A stretch of 64,000 bases of DNA from Planctomycetaceae bacterium (GCA_002723275.1 PBNZ01000008.1:69715-133714); one strand, 5' to 3'. Positions 9,732 through 18,759 are shown, counted from the stretch's first letter. The notes: generated by a model not told the origin, from the sequence alone. Program-made: numbers and translations.

Positions 9732-10670
9732 TTACCACTGATCTACGTCGAAAACTCGCTGAGCCGCCAGCAAGTCGCTTTCACGCGGACGGCATTCGAG
9801 GCCTACGTAACCGTCGTAGCCAAGGTCCTGGATCTCTTGGAACACGCGCGTGTAGTTGACTTCCCCGGTTCCCGGTTCATGTCGACCTGGATTGTCTGCC
9901 AACTGAATATACCCCACGTTATCGAATCCCTCTCGTAGATTCATGCATAAATCGCCTTCCACGATCTGCATGTGGTAGAGATCCCAGTTGATTTTGACGC
10001 TCGGTGAATGCACCGCTTCGCAAATGGCGATTGCGTCGGCGCTGCCGTAGAGGCAATGCTTCGGATGATTTCGAGGATTCATCGGTTCAATGATAATGGT
10101 TTTCTTTCGTTTTTCGCAAATCGGTGCGACTCGTTTCAAGCCTTTGATCGCAGCCGCGTGCATGTCTTTTTTGCTTACGCCGGGTATGTCGTTGCCAATG
10201 ACGACCGTGAAGAGCGAACAGTCCAATTGATCCGCAACGTCGCAGCTCTTTTCAATTTGCGCCTCAAAGGGTGCGTGATCATAGTAGGGGTTGTTCAATT
10301 CGGTTCCAAAGCCCCATGCTGTAAATTGGGCGACCGCGACTTGACGTTCCTTGAGTAGTTTGGCGGCTTCCTCAAGCGGCTTGTTGGCAAAGGGCCAGAA
10401 TTCAATGGCTGGAAAGCCCATGTCGGCAGCCAGGTTAATCTTTTCGAGGAACGATTTGTTGCCGAACCACATTTCCACATTCACGGCGAAGGGGGTGTGT
10501 TGCGTTCGCCCCGGTTTATTCGCTCGGTCCAGCTTTTTGGCAGGATTGGCAGTGGATGGCTCGGCCAGTAAACCGGTTGCCAGAGTCGCCGCTACACTGG
10601 TGCCCAAAAATGTACGTCGGCCAATGCCAAGATCTTCGTTGCGCATTTCTTGCTTTCTTGGGGATGTCAC
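9732..10670 (-). CDS. Hydroxypyruvate isomerase-like TIM-barrel sugar isomerase, Tat-exported
   Basis: A 312-residue xylose-isomerase-like TIM barrel related to hydroxypyruvate isomerase (AP-endonuclease family 2 fold). It opens with a twin-arginine leader (GRRTFLGTSVAATLATGLLA), then strands with metal-ligand residues: IIIEPMNPR, KINWDLYHMQIVEGD, YIQLADNPGRHEPGTGE and GYVGLECRP. These match the Hyi subgroup closely, though planctomycete copies are mostly uncharacterised. The GTG at 10670 has an excellent GAAGGAG site seven bases before it and is preferred over the ATG at 10646. A perfect TATAAT sits 49 bases upstream. It heads a minus-strand series leading into the NfeD gene 23 bases on. Confidence 0.87.
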   Translation of the reverse strand: MTSPRKQEMRNEDLGIGRRTFLGTSVAATLATGLLAEPSTANPAKKLDRANKPGRTQHTPFAVNVEMWFGNKSFLEKINLAADMGFPAIEFWPFANKPLEEAAKLLKERQVAVAQFTAWGFGTELNNPYYDHAPFEAQIEKSCDVADQLDCSLFTVVIGNDIPGVSKKDMHAAAIKGLKRVAPICEKRKKTIIIEPMNPRNHPKHCLYGSADAIAICEAVHSPSVKINWDLYHMQIVEGDLCMNLREGFDNVGYIQLADNPGRHEPGTGEVNYTRVFQEIQDLGYDGYVGLECRPRESDLLAAQRVFDVDQW

Positions 10671-10718
10671 GGTTGACTCCTTCGCCTGTCGGTTTGCCTA
10701 TGGAGAATACACCCCGAC

Positions 10719-10724
10719 ATTATA
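10719..10724 (-). promoter_or_regulatory. Possible -10 element of the TIM-barrel/NfeD operon
   Basis: The minus strand reads TATAAT exactly, 49 bases before the GTG at 10670, in the 247-base gap between two divergent genes. No good -35 hexamer lies at 16-18 bases, so this is a guess based on one box and position. Confidence 0.28.
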
Positions 10725-10917
10725 GATGAGAAAGCCAATCCGCCATATCGCTCTACCCAACCGGGCTGATCATTCCTGGGCTGGCGGGAACTGGACTCAG
10801 AGCGGTAAGTTGGGTTCCATGCCTTGCGTTGGTCGTCGGCGTCAGCGATATTTGTCGGCGACAAAATTTGAAGAAAAACAAGCCTCTTCCGATTCTTTTC
10901 ACAAAGGGAGTTAAAAC

Positions 10918-11784
10918 GTGGAACTCGAGCGACTCACCGAACCGGTCACCCTTGGTGAAGGTCCCTGTTGGCATGCCGATGAACAGGTTTTGTATTGGGT
11001 GGATATCTTCGGCAAGGCATTGCACCGCTTTGATCCCTCGGCAGCGACCGATCAGCACTGGGATCTTGGGGCCTTTGTGGGAACGGTTGCCCCTCGTGCT
11101 TCGGGCGGTCTGGTGGTTGCCTTGGAAGATGGTTTTGGCCATTTCGAGCCAGGAACAGGGACGTACGAGGCATGGGATACGGTTGAGGCGAATCCCAGCA
11201 CTCGCTTTAACGATGGCAAGTGTGATCCTTCGGGACGATTCTGGTGCGGCTCCATGGACAAGAGTGAAGAAGAGAACCTGGGCACCCTTTATCGGATGGG
11301 ACCGGACCGATCCGTTCAATCGATGGTCTCGCCTGTTGGGATTTCGAACGGTCTTGGTTGGAGTCCGGATGAAACAAAGATGTACTACATCGATTCGCCC
11401 ACGCGACAAATCTGGGTTTTTGATTACGACGCAAGCACGGGAGCGATTGAGAATCGTCGGACGCTCGTCGAATTGACCGAAGGAGAAGGGTGGCCGGATG
11501 GCATGACCGTCGATGCGGATGGCAATCTCTGGTTAGCTCAATGGGCAGGCTCCTGCGTGACTCAACGAGATCCCGAAAATGGCAAGGTGATGCAACGGAT
11601 TGAGACTCCGGCTCCGCACACGTCTGCCTGTTGTTTCGGTGGCCCCGAACTTACCGATCTCTACATCACTTCGGCCAGGAAGGGGCTTACAGAGTCGCAA
11701 CTGCAAGAGTATCCGGATTCTGGCTGTCTTTTCCGAATCCGTTTGTCGACCCAAGGCTGTCCAACATTTGCCTACGCAGAATAG
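10918..11784 (+). CDS. SMP-30/gluconolactonase family protein
   Basis: A 288-residue six-bladed beta-propeller lactonase of the SMP-30/gluconolaconase/LRE family, which opens sugar lactones with a divalent metal. Probable metal ligands are the Glu in TLGEGPCWHADEQ, the Asn in RFNDGKCDPSGRFWCGSMD, the Asn in SPVGISNGLGWSPD and the Asp in DGMTVDADGNLW. There is no signal peptide, so it is probably cytoplasmic. The GTG start has GGGAG eight bases before it. It is divergent from the TIM-barrel operon and convergent with the ThuA-DUF1080 gene; the shared theme is oxidised sugar breakdown, with the lactone as product of a sugar dehydrogenase. Confidence 0.92.
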   Translation: MELERLTEPVTLGEGPCWHADEQVLYWVDIFGKALHRFDPSAATDQHWDLGAFVGTVAPRASGGLVVALEDGFGHFEPGTGTYEAWDTVEANPSTRFNDGKCDPSGRFWCGSMDKSEEENLGTLYRMGPDRSVQSMVSPVGISNGLGWSPDETKMYYIDSPTRQIWVFDYDASTGAIENRRTLVELTEGEGWPDGMTVDADGNLWLAQWAGSCVTQRDPENGKVMQRIETPAPHTSACCFGGPELTDLYITSARKGLTESQLQEYPDSGCLFRIRLSTQGCPTFAYAE

Positions 11785-11821
11785 GGTGTTTGCTGGACGG
11801 TCATCACCACAGCAGTACGAA

Positions 11822-11850
11822 GCGTGCCTCTTTTCAAGGCAGAGGCACGC
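11822..11850. terminator. Bidirectional hairpin terminator
   Basis: GCGTGCCTCT at 11822-11831 pairs perfectly with AGAGGCACGC at 11841-11850 around a 9-base loop. It lies in the 84-base gap between two convergent genes, where it can stop transcripts from either side. There is no long T run on either flank. Confidence 0.7.
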
Positions 11851-11868
11851 GAAGGTTGACACCCTGCG

Positions 11869-13419
11869 TTATTTGCTGGGCACCATCAGCTTGATGTTGC
11901 GGTAGGAAACCGCACCGTGGTCACCCTGGAACATGAGCGGGCCAGTTGCACCCTCACCACGCCCAAGGCTGCCGCCCGTCACTCCGGTAACCTCAACGTT
12001 TTCATGTAAAACTTTGCCGTTGAGCTCGACGAGTTTGAAGATGGCATTGGAAACCTTCTTGCCGTCTTCAAATTTCGGTGCTTGAAACTCGATGACGAAT
12101 TTCTGCCATTCACCTGGTGCCAACGCTGCGTTGGTTCGGGGTGCTTGGGCTCCGTAGATGCCGCCAATGTCGCCGGGGCCTACCTTCTCTTTGCCATAGC
12201 TGTCGAGCACCTGGACCTCATAGTTGCCATGGAGATAGATACCGGAGTTCGAACGTTTGGGCACCATGACCTCGATCTCCAGTCGACAGTCACCAAATTC
12301 CTCCTCGGTAAAGATGTCAACGCCACCACCCTTCACGTTAACCAGTTGACCTGATTCTCCAGTGATTTTCAATTTCTGGGGATCAGCAGGATCCAACTCC
12401 GCGGTACCAGCTTGCCAGTGACTGCCCGTATCCTTCTTGAGTTTCCAACCATCGAGGTTGCGACCGTTGAAGGGTTCGATCGTTACGGTGTCAGACGATC
12501 CGCTGGGGGTCGCATCGGCGGATAGATCACCCAGGACAAATTGCAGTCCGGAGAGATAATGTTGCATGACCACGGGATTCCAAAAAATGAAATCGTTATG
12601 GCCGAGGACCGAATAAAAAACTCGTCCACTTCCGAAATCTCGAATCCAACTGATTGCATAGTCTCCGTCGTCTCGCGCTCCTCGGCTTACATCGAACTTG
12701 TCTGTGTCCAAGCTCAGCAATACGCGAAGGTTGTCACGCGTATACGGCTGGTAGCCGTTGTAAGACGAATTTTTACCTCGAGGGGCAAACTGGTAGATCT
12801 CGTCTTTGACTTCGAATCCCTCGTCCGCATCAAACATGTTCGTCAACGGATGATTTGGAGAATCAATTTTGAGAGGTACATCAGTGTGCCACGGATGGCC
12901 GGTGAACCAACCGCCAATCATGTCGCCGTAAATCTTCCAACTGTAAAAGGTGTCGGTGGCTGAGTGGACTCCGAAAAGGCCTTTGCCTGATTCGACAAAT
13001 TCTCGAAGGTTGTCTTTGCGTTTTTCTAATGTCTGTTTTTCTTCGGCATTGAGATCGCCATTGCGAGGCGCAAGGCAATCACCCGTGGTGTTGAGCATCA
13101 CGACGGCATCGAATTGATTGAGCTTGTCGGCGTCAAACATAACAGGGTCTTCACTGTGAACGGCTGTGAAGGCGCGTGTCTTTTCGCCGAGCATCTGGAT
13201 CGCCTTGGCTCCAGCGGGAATGGAGCCGTGTCGAAAACCCAAAGTCTTGCTGTAGATCAGCACATGTCGCGGCTTCTTCGGTTCAACAACCGAGTTTTCC
13301 GGAAGCGCGTCAGAAATCTTGGCGACAACATCCGAGCTGATCTCGCCGCAGGATTCTGAACTAAAGCCAAATGCCGTCATGAAGGCAGTGGCAATCAATA
13401 GGATGGAATAGTTTCGCAT
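11869..13419 (-). CDS. ThuA domain fused to DUF1080 (3-keto-disaccharide hydrolase-type) domain
   Basis: A 516-residue exported fusion. After a signal peptide (MRNYSILLIATAFMTAFGFS) comes a ThuA-like domain (about residues 50-290: HVLIYSKTLGFRHGSI, AVVMLNTTGDCL, LFGVHSATDTFYSW, ISWIRDFGSGRVFYSVLGH) and then a DUF1080 concanavalin-like domain (about 315-514: EPFNGRNLDGWKLKKDTG, NSGIYLHGNYEVQVLDS, GPLMFQGDHGAVSYRNIKL). DUF1080 proteins include enzymes that cleave 3-keto-glycosides. Such fusions are frequent in planctomycetes, and here they fit with the Gfo/Idh and isomerase genes nearby. Exact glycoside unknown. Confidence 0.92.
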   Translation of the reverse strand: MRNYSILLIATAFMTAFGFSSESCGEISSDVVAKISDALPENSVVEPKKPRHVLIYSKTLGFRHGSIPAGAKAIQMLGEKTRAFTAVHSEDPVMFDADKLNQFDAVVMLNTTGDCLAPRNGDLNAEEKQTLEKRKDNLREFVESGKGLFGVHSATDTFYSWKIYGDMIGGWFTGHPWHTDVPLKIDSPNHPLTNMFDADEGFEVKDEIYQFAPRGKNSSYNGYQPYTRDNLRVLLSLDTDKFDVSRGARDDGDYAISWIRDFGSGRVFYSVLGHNDFIFWNPVVMQHYLSGLQFVLGDLSADATPSGSSDTVTIEPFNGRNLDGWKLKKDTGSHWQAGTAELDPADPQKLKITGESGQLVNVKGGGVDIFTEEEFGDCRLEIEVMVPKRSNSGIYLHGNYEVQVLDSYGKEKVGPGDIGGIYGAQAPRTNAALAPGEWQKFVIEFQAPKFEDGKKVSNAIFKLVELNGKVLHENVEVTGVTGGSLGRGEGATGPLMFQGDHGAVSYRNIKLMVPSK

Positions 13420-13577
13420 GGGTGGATTCTCAGCTTATGTTGAGGTTGGATGAACGGTTTCCGATAAGGGAATAATCGCTCGGAATTATACCCCGCAGCG
13501 CGACCGGTTGCAGCCAACTTGAGCGGGAAATTCAACAGAAGTGAGACAGGTTGGAGGTGCCTGTGGAACTCGGTCAA

Positions 13578-14798
13578 TTAAGGATTAAGCGGGCGATCCG
13601 AGTTGAGAAAGCCAAATTTGAAGAGTTCTTGATAGATCGCCTCGAGCTGTCGAGTTCGCTCCTCAAAACTGAGCTGCGTTTCCACGCGTTGTCGAGCTGA
13701 CATTGCCATTTCTCGGCTACGTGTCGGGCTTTCCAGTGTTTCACGCGTCGCGGCAATCAGGGCGGGTATATTTTGACAGGGAACAATCCGTCCATGTTGT
13801 TGATTTTGGATCAATTGGGATGTCCCACCCGCATCGGTGGCGACGATCGGTATCCCGAGCGCCATCGCTTCGACGACGACGGTTGGAGTTCCTTCGTAGT
13901 CAGAGGATTGCACCAGCACGTCGAGTGCCTGGTAAATATCGGTCATCTTTTCACAATGACCAATGAGCCGGCAGTGTTTGTCAAGCTTACGGCGGCGAAC
14001 CTCTGCACGTAGTGGTTCCAGTAGGCTTCCCTCACCTGCGATAAGAAGCTTTAGGCGATTATCTTGATGTCGTAATTCCGCGAACGCTTCAATCAATAAA
14101 TCGAATCGTTTTTGCAATTCGACGCGGCCAACGCCACCGAGCACAATATCGCTTTCGGTATAGTCGAGTTCTTTTCGGACTCGAGAACGTGCGTTCAGGT
14201 CTCGTTGGTATTTGTGGGGATTGACTCCGTTCAGCACGACACGCACTCGTCGCGGATCTGTGCCTGATGTGACGAGTGTATCGCGGATTTGATTCGACAC
14301 GGCGATGATGCCCGGGAAGTTTGACAAGAGTCGACGGTCAGCTGGATAAAACAGGTTTTTCTCGCGCCATTTTTCACCGGTCCAGCCATGGGAGGTTGCG
14401 AGGCACAAGATAGGATTTCGTCTCGCTAGACGGGATGCGATAAAGCTGGCCTTGTAATCGTGTGAATGAACGATGTCCGGCTGGAAATCAGTAATCACCT
14501 TTTGGACGCCTCTGAAGATGCGTAAATCGAATGGCCCACGATGCGTCTCTTCGTACGTACGGATACCCAGTTGATTTGCACGATCGACAAGGTCGAAATC
14601 GGTGTCTGATGGATGGTGGATAAAACAAGCTGCCATTTCGATGGATGCGGGCGAAACAAAATCCGCATTTCGAAGGACGATTTTGTCCGCGCCGCCTCCC
14701 GCGCCGTCAACGGCACGAAGTGCTAACACCCGCAAAGCGCGTCGGGGCGATGTTTGAATTCGATTTGATTGAGCTGGGATCGAAAGGTGTTGGATCAT
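13578..14798 (-). CDS. Glycosyltransferase family 4 protein
   Basis: A 406-residue GT-B fold, retaining glycosyltransferase of family 4. The N-terminal half has the acceptor-side loop GAGGGADKIVLRNADF and DIVHSHDYKAS; the C-terminal half has the nucleotide-sugar motif GVGRVELQKRFDLLIEAF and the EX7E element in DYEGTPTVVVEAMALG. The preferred start (ATG at 14798) falls 16 bases after the stop of the GT2 gene; an in-frame ATG at 14858 would overlap that gene by 44 bases. With the upstream GT2 it probably builds an exported or cell-surface glycan. Donor sugar and acceptor cannot be read from sequence. Confidence 0.9.
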   Translation of the reverse strand: MIQHLSIPAQSNRIQTSPRRALRVLALRAVDGAGGGADKIVLRNADFVSPASIEMAACFIHHPSDTDFDLVDRANQLGIRTYEETHRGPFDLRIFRGVQKVITDFQPDIVHSHDYKASFIASRLARRNPILCLATSHGWTGEKWREKNLFYPADRRLLSNFPGIIAVSNQIRDTLVTSGTDPRRVRVVLNGVNPHKYQRDLNARSRVRKELDYTESDIVLGGVGRVELQKRFDLLIEAFAELRHQDNRLKLLIAGEGSLLEPLRAEVRRRKLDKHCRLIGHCEKMTDIYQALDVLVQSSDYEGTPTVVVEAMALGIPIVATDAGGTSQLIQNQQHGRIVPCQNIPALIAATRETLESPTRSREMAMSARQRVETQLSFEERTRQLEAIYQELFKFGFLNSDRPLNP

Positions 14799-14814
14799 GA
14801 CAGGTTCAGGCGAG

Positions 14815-16053
14815 TTATCGACGTGGGGTCCGATTCCATGAATAGTTGCTAAACCCAAGGAGAGCTCGCATCGAAATAGCGGCCATCCCGGCGACGACGG
14901 CGGGTGTTTGTAGCAGGTACTGGAAACGTTTTGTATTCAACCCGAGTTTCCAGATTCCTGCCGTGAGATAGGCTGCGTAAAGGGGGATTAAGCTCATCGC
15001 TAAAATCCACGCGGAAACGGTGAAACGAGTGGGAGACCAGAAATGCAGTGATGCCGCACCGAGTTGAGTGAGTAATAAATGGAATAGCACGAGAGGACGA
15101 CTGGTGATCAATAAAGTCCAACCTAGATCGACGGTTCTGAGGTTTCCTTTTCTGATTCCTTCCCACATCAATCGAAACGAATCTGTACGACTGAGACTCA
15201 TGTTCCCACTCGCCCAACGTGTACGCTGTATGGCTAGTTCTTTCCGTGACTCGGCGTTGGTGCAACGCACATAGGCATTGTCGATAAAGCGAATGCGTTC
15301 GTTCTGTCGTGTCAGACTGATTGTGAATTCGGTATCTTCCGCACAGGAATGAGATGACCATCCAAAAGATTCGATAATGGAACGGTGGAACACCATACCT
15401 GTTCCGACGAGAACGACTGCTAGACCGAGGCGAGATTTTGGTGAAAAGAAAAGGTCGTACTCTAGCGTGCGCCCAACGCCTGCAGTATACGAGATTGGAC
15501 TAGCATCGGCGTTGGATACAAGGTGGTTGGCTTGGAGCACGCGATTACCGTCCTGGAGAAAACGATCGATGATTTTCAGCGAGTTGACATCTAAAGGACA
15601 GTCGGCGTCGAGCACCATGTAGGCATCGTGTGATTCTTGGATGAGTTGTTCGAAGGCCCACGCCAAAGCATGGCCCTTGCCCGGACGCGTTGGGTCTTGA
15701 CGCTCAAGAACGCGAATGTCCATGTCACGGGCGATTTGAGCGGTGTTGTCTTGGCAGTTGTCAGCGATGACAACGATTTCAACAAGATCTTTTGGATATT
15801 TCGCCGTCAAGCAGGACTGGAGAGTTTGTTCGATGACGATTTGCTCATCGTGAGCGGGGATCACAATCAAGATCGAGTTGCTCGGTTCAGTCGCTGGCTG
15901 TTGCCGATCGCAGACACCATTGAGACGTGCACACACAAGAAACAAATAGTAGAGCACGACCGCAAATGACGGTATCAGAAAGATCAGCGCATACAGGATG
16001 AATACGAACATACACCAGGCCAGATCAGACTCGGGGACAGGATGCGGTGACAC
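14815..16053 (-). CDS. Membrane glycosyltransferase family 2 protein
   Basis: A 412-residue inner-membrane GT2 enzyme of the processive type. An N-terminal membrane segment (MFVFILYALIFLIPSFAVVLYYLFLV) precedes the catalytic domain: VIPAHDEQIVIEQTL, VIADNCQDNT, the metal-binding VLDADCP, the AEDTEF acid and the QRTRW element. Three C-terminal membrane helices follow. This order resembles N-acetylglucosaminyl and cellulose-synthase-like transferases. The longest start is GTG at 16053; ATG at 16011 would begin right at the helix and neither has a clear ribosome-binding site. It lies between the NagB/PIG-L gene and the GT4 gene on the same strand, which suggests a glycan with amino sugars. Confidence 0.9.
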   Translation of the reverse strand: MSPHPVPESDLAWCMFVFILYALIFLIPSFAVVLYYLFLVCARLNGVCDRQQPATEPSNSILIVIPAHDEQIVIEQTLQSCLTAKYPKDLVEIVVIADNCQDNTAQIARDMDIRVLERQDPTRPGKGHALAWAFEQLIQESHDAYMVLDADCPLDVNSLKIIDRFLQDGNRVLQANHLVSNADASPISYTAGVGRTLEYDLFFSPKSRLGLAVVLVGTGMVFHRSIIESFGWSSHSCAEDTEFTISLTRQNERIRFIDNAYVRCTNAESRKELAIQRTRWASGNMSLSRTDSFRLMWEGIRKGNLRTVDLGWTLLITSRPLVLFHLLLTQLGAASLHFWSPTRFTVSAWILAMSLIPLYAAYLTAGIWKLGLNTKRFQYLLQTPAVVAGMAAISMRALLGFSNYSWNRTPRR

Positions 16054-16180
16054 CTGAGCGATTTTGATGCCAGAACGACCGCGATGTCCCTCTTTTTCAG
16101 CCTGATTGACGAACCTGCGCTTTCAACCGATGGATCCGAAACTTCCCCGCAAAATTCCGTCGATTACGGCCCGGTGGTGG

Positions 16181-16210
16181 CCCGCATATCGAACGTATCG
16201 ATGATGCGGG
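16181..16210 (-). terminator. Strong hairpin just after the NagB/PIG-L gene
   Basis: CCCGCATATCGA at 16181-16192 pairs with TCGATGATGCGGG at 16198-16210, a 12-bp stem with one bulged G and a 5-base loop, starting 22 bases beyond the stop of the minus-strand gene. On the minus strand no T run follows, so it may protect the 3' end or attenuate rather than terminate by itself. On the plus strand it is followed by TTTTC. Confidence 0.5.
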
Positions 16211-16232
16211 TTTTCAGATTTCTTTGTAGCGG

Positions 16233-18173
16233 TTAGAGCAGGAAAGGCCCCTTGTGGCGGACGAATCCTTCCATCGCCTTGTATTCTGCGAGCCCCAGTC
16301 GATCGAAGGTTTCTGCCGTATCCGCATTTCTAGCTTCGGCGCGTTGCCAGAACTCGCGCATGTCGGGTCCGGGAAACAATGCGCGGTCTTTTTGCGACTC
16401 GTGTTTAAAAATCGCAGCACGTTTGCGAGTGACTTCTTCCGGACTCAAGGGAACCGCCATTTCGATCTGATCGGGACCCCACTCCTGCCATGCTCCTCGG
16501 TAGAGCCAGAGTTCACAGTTATTGAACCATGATTCGTTCTGTAGCTCGTGACAGCCTCGTAATACCGCGTTGAGGCAGGTGCGATGCGTGCCATGCGGAT
16601 CACTGAGGTCCCCAGCAGCATAGATCTGGTGCGGCTCGATGTCTCGCAATAGGTTCGTAATAATGTCGATATCTTCATTGCTGAGCGGCCGTTTGCGAAC
16701 ACGTCCTGTTTCGTAGAACGGCATGTCCAGGAAGTGAAGATTCTCACGCGGAACCCCGCAGCAACGCGCGCCTGCAACGGCCTCGCATCGTCGGATCAAA
16801 GCCTTGGTTTGCTGAACTTCTTCACTGTCCACCTGGCCTGGGCTCTTGTTCTTGAGGAATTCCTCAATGTGGTCTTCCAGTTCGATGGTACGCTGCAGGT
16901 CGATGTCAAAATGGCGGTTGAATTCCGTCGCAAACTCGATAAATCGAATTGCGTCATCATCGAAGACCGCAATATTGCCCGATGTCTGATAGGCGATGTG
17001 GACCTCGTGACCTTGGTCGACAAGGCGGATCAGAGTGCCACCCATGGAAATGACGTCGTCGTCCGGATGGGGTGAGAAAATAACGACGCGTTTCGGGAAA
17101 ATCTCGTCGAACGGACGGTCTCGATCGCCCGGTTGCTTTGCATGTTCTGGCTTCCCACCAGGCCAACCCGTAATCGTGCTCTGTAAGTGGCGGAAGACGG
17201 AAAGGTTGATGTCGTAGGCGGGGCCTTTTTCCGCAAGCAGGTCCTGCAATCCCTTTTCGTTGTAGTCTTGATCGGTGAGTGCCAATACTGGCTTGTCCAG
17301 TTGGGTGGCCAGCCAGATCACGGCGTTTCGGATTCGGTCTTCTGGCCACTCAATTTGACCAACAAGCCACGGACACTTAAAGCGAATGAGCCCCGAGGCA
17401 GCTGCCGAATCAAGTATCACGTGGGCGTCCGGATGATCCTGGAGAAAACTCGCGGCAACTGAGTCAGTGATTTCTCCCTCGACGGCCTGAGCAACGATCT
17501 TGGCCTTGTGTTCACCGAACGCCATCAAAATCACCTTTCGGGCGTTCAGAATCGTACCGACTCCCATGGTGATCGCGCGGCGCGGAACATTTTCCTCGCC
17601 AAAGAAGTCACTTGCGGCATCAATCCGCGTTATTCGGTCAAGTGTGATCAGACGAGTGCGGCTCTCTTTACCCGATCCCGGCTCGTTAAAGCCGATATGG
17701 CCCGTCCGTCCAATACCGAGTATTTGGATGTCGATGCCACCGGACTGACTGATCTTCTGTTCGTAAGCCTCACAGTAGCGGCTTACCTCTTCGAGCTGGA
17801 GCTCCCCATTGGGAATGTGTATGTTTTCTCGCGGAATGTCGACCCGATCGAACAGATGCTCGTTCATGAATCGCACATAGCTTTGCAGCTCTTTGGGCGT
17901 CATCGGATAGTATTCGTCGAGATTGAAGGTGACGACGTTCGAAAACGAAAGTCCCTCTTCGTTGTGCATCCGAACCAGCTCGTTGTAGACACCAACCGGG
18001 GTTGAGCCTGTTGCGAGTCCAAGGACGCAGTTCTTGCTCTCCGCCTGTCGACTGCGAATCAACGCCGCGATCTGCTGAGCTACAGCAGTTGATGCGTCAC
18101 TTATGTCCGGGAAAACTGTGGAAGGTATGTGTTCCCGGATCGTCAGGTTGTAGTTCGATTGCCCCACCGCCAT
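16233..18173 (-). CDS. Glucosamine-6-phosphate deaminase-like (NagB) fused to PIG-L deacetylase domain
   Basis: A 646-residue cytoplasmic fusion. Residues about 10-280 are NagB-like: ATGSTPVGVY binds the sugar phosphate, NLDEYYPM holds Asp86, and GIGRTGHIGFNEPGSG holds His159 and Glu164. The residue equal to E. coli NagB Asp141 is Thr157. Residues about 370-640 are a PIG-L/LmbE-type zinc deacetylase: SPHPDDDVISMGG and DPHGTHRTC. Known relatives deacetylate N-acetylglucosamine derivatives, so the two halves could act in sequence on amino sugars. ATG at 18173 has GGAG about 12 bases ahead; in-frame ATG 18209 and GTG 18260 would add residues with no family support. Two glycosyltransferase genes follow. 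Confidence 0.9.
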   Translation of the reverse strand: MAVGQSNYNLTIREHIPSTVFPDISDASTAVAQQIAALIRSRQAESKNCVLGLATGSTPVGVYNELVRMHNEEGLSFSNVVTFNLDEYYPMTPKELQSYVRFMNEHLFDRVDIPRENIHIPNGELQLEEVSRYCEAYEQKISQSGGIDIQILGIGRTGHIGFNEPGSGKESRTRLITLDRITRIDAASDFFGEENVPRRAITMGVGTILNARKVILMAFGEHKAKIVAQAVEGEITDSVAASFLQDHPDAHVILDSAAASGLIRFKCPWLVGQIEWPEDRIRNAVIWLATQLDKPVLALTDQDYNEKGLQDLLAEKGPAYDINLSVFRHLQSTITGWPGGKPEHAKQPGDRDRPFDEIFPKRVVIFSPHPDDDVISMGGTLIRLVDQGHEVHIAYQTSGNIAVFDDDAIRFIEFATEFNRHFDIDLQRTIELEDHIEEFLKNKSPGQVDSEEVQQTKALIRRCEAVAGARCCGVPRENLHFLDMPFYETGRVRKRPLSNEDIDIITNLLRDIEPHQIYAAGDLSDPHGTHRTCLNAVLRGCHELQNESWFNNCELWLYRGAWQEWGPDQIEMAVPLSPEEVTRKRAAIFKHESQKDRALFPGPDMREFWQRAEARNADTAETFDRLGLAEYKAMEGFVRHKGPFLL

Positions 18174-18759
18174 AAATCTGTTGTCTCCACTCAATTTGAT
18201 TGAAAACATTTCGGAGGACGCACTGAGGCTGCCTTTGGCTTGAACCGTGTTGTCACACACCCAAGGCCGGATGCCGGCAAGATTCGTAGACTGTCAAGGT
18301 TTCCTAACCTTTTTCAGTAACTGGCCCGATCCCACAGCGACTTCGTTTGTCGCTGACATCGAAAGCTTCAGCTCCTCCGGATAAACGTCTACTAAAAGCT
18401 CAAGGATTATATCGGTTTCCGAGATTGAGCGTTACCCGCCAACGGTGAAATCCAGTCGGTCGTTTTGTGAGCTAAGCCGTAAAATCAACCAACTTTATGT
18501 CCACACCAAAGAACTCGCAATTCTGAGAGAAAGGAAGTCTGAATTCTAAAATTCCCTTACTATCTATACCCGGGACCTAGATCGCCTAAACCGGATGTTT
18601 CCGGTCGCTAAGGCGATGATCGGGTAGAAGGTCCATCTTAGACTCGATCAAATCCGTATGCAGAATGGGAAGTCACGGTATCATAGTAGAATATGGCGGG
18701 GGCGGCGGAACGCTTTTGGAAGATCGCGGGACAAGCGTATGGTAAGGACATATCGACGG
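18174..18759. other. Long gap with no convincing gene
   Basis: About 500 bases (more exactly from 18261 if the longest NagB frame is used) separate the divergent NagB/PIG-L and pseudopilin-like genes. I find no credible coding frame or tRNA. The only clear structure is the hairpin at 18582-18616. The stretch must hold both divergent promoters. Confidence 0.5.
18582..18616 (+). promoter_or_regulatory. Two-part stem-loop in the leader of the pseudopilin-like gene
   Basis: ACCGGA (18590-18595) and TCCGGT (18600-18605) pair around TGTT, and the flanking TCGCC (18582-18586) and GGCGA (18612-18616) extend the stem past an internal loop. It lies about 145-195 bases before the gene start. No T run follows, so a terminator is unlikely; it may be an RNA leader structure or a protein-binding site. 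Confidence 0.4.

Noticed and set aside
10753..11409. 218-codon frame opposite the SMP-30 gene
   Set aside because: The SMP-30 gene has clear metal-site motifs and a good start. The opposite frame has no family features.
14849..15361. 170-codon frame on the same strand within the GT2 gene
   Set aside because: Out-of-frame shadow of the GT2 gene, Arg/Ser/His-rich, no known motif.
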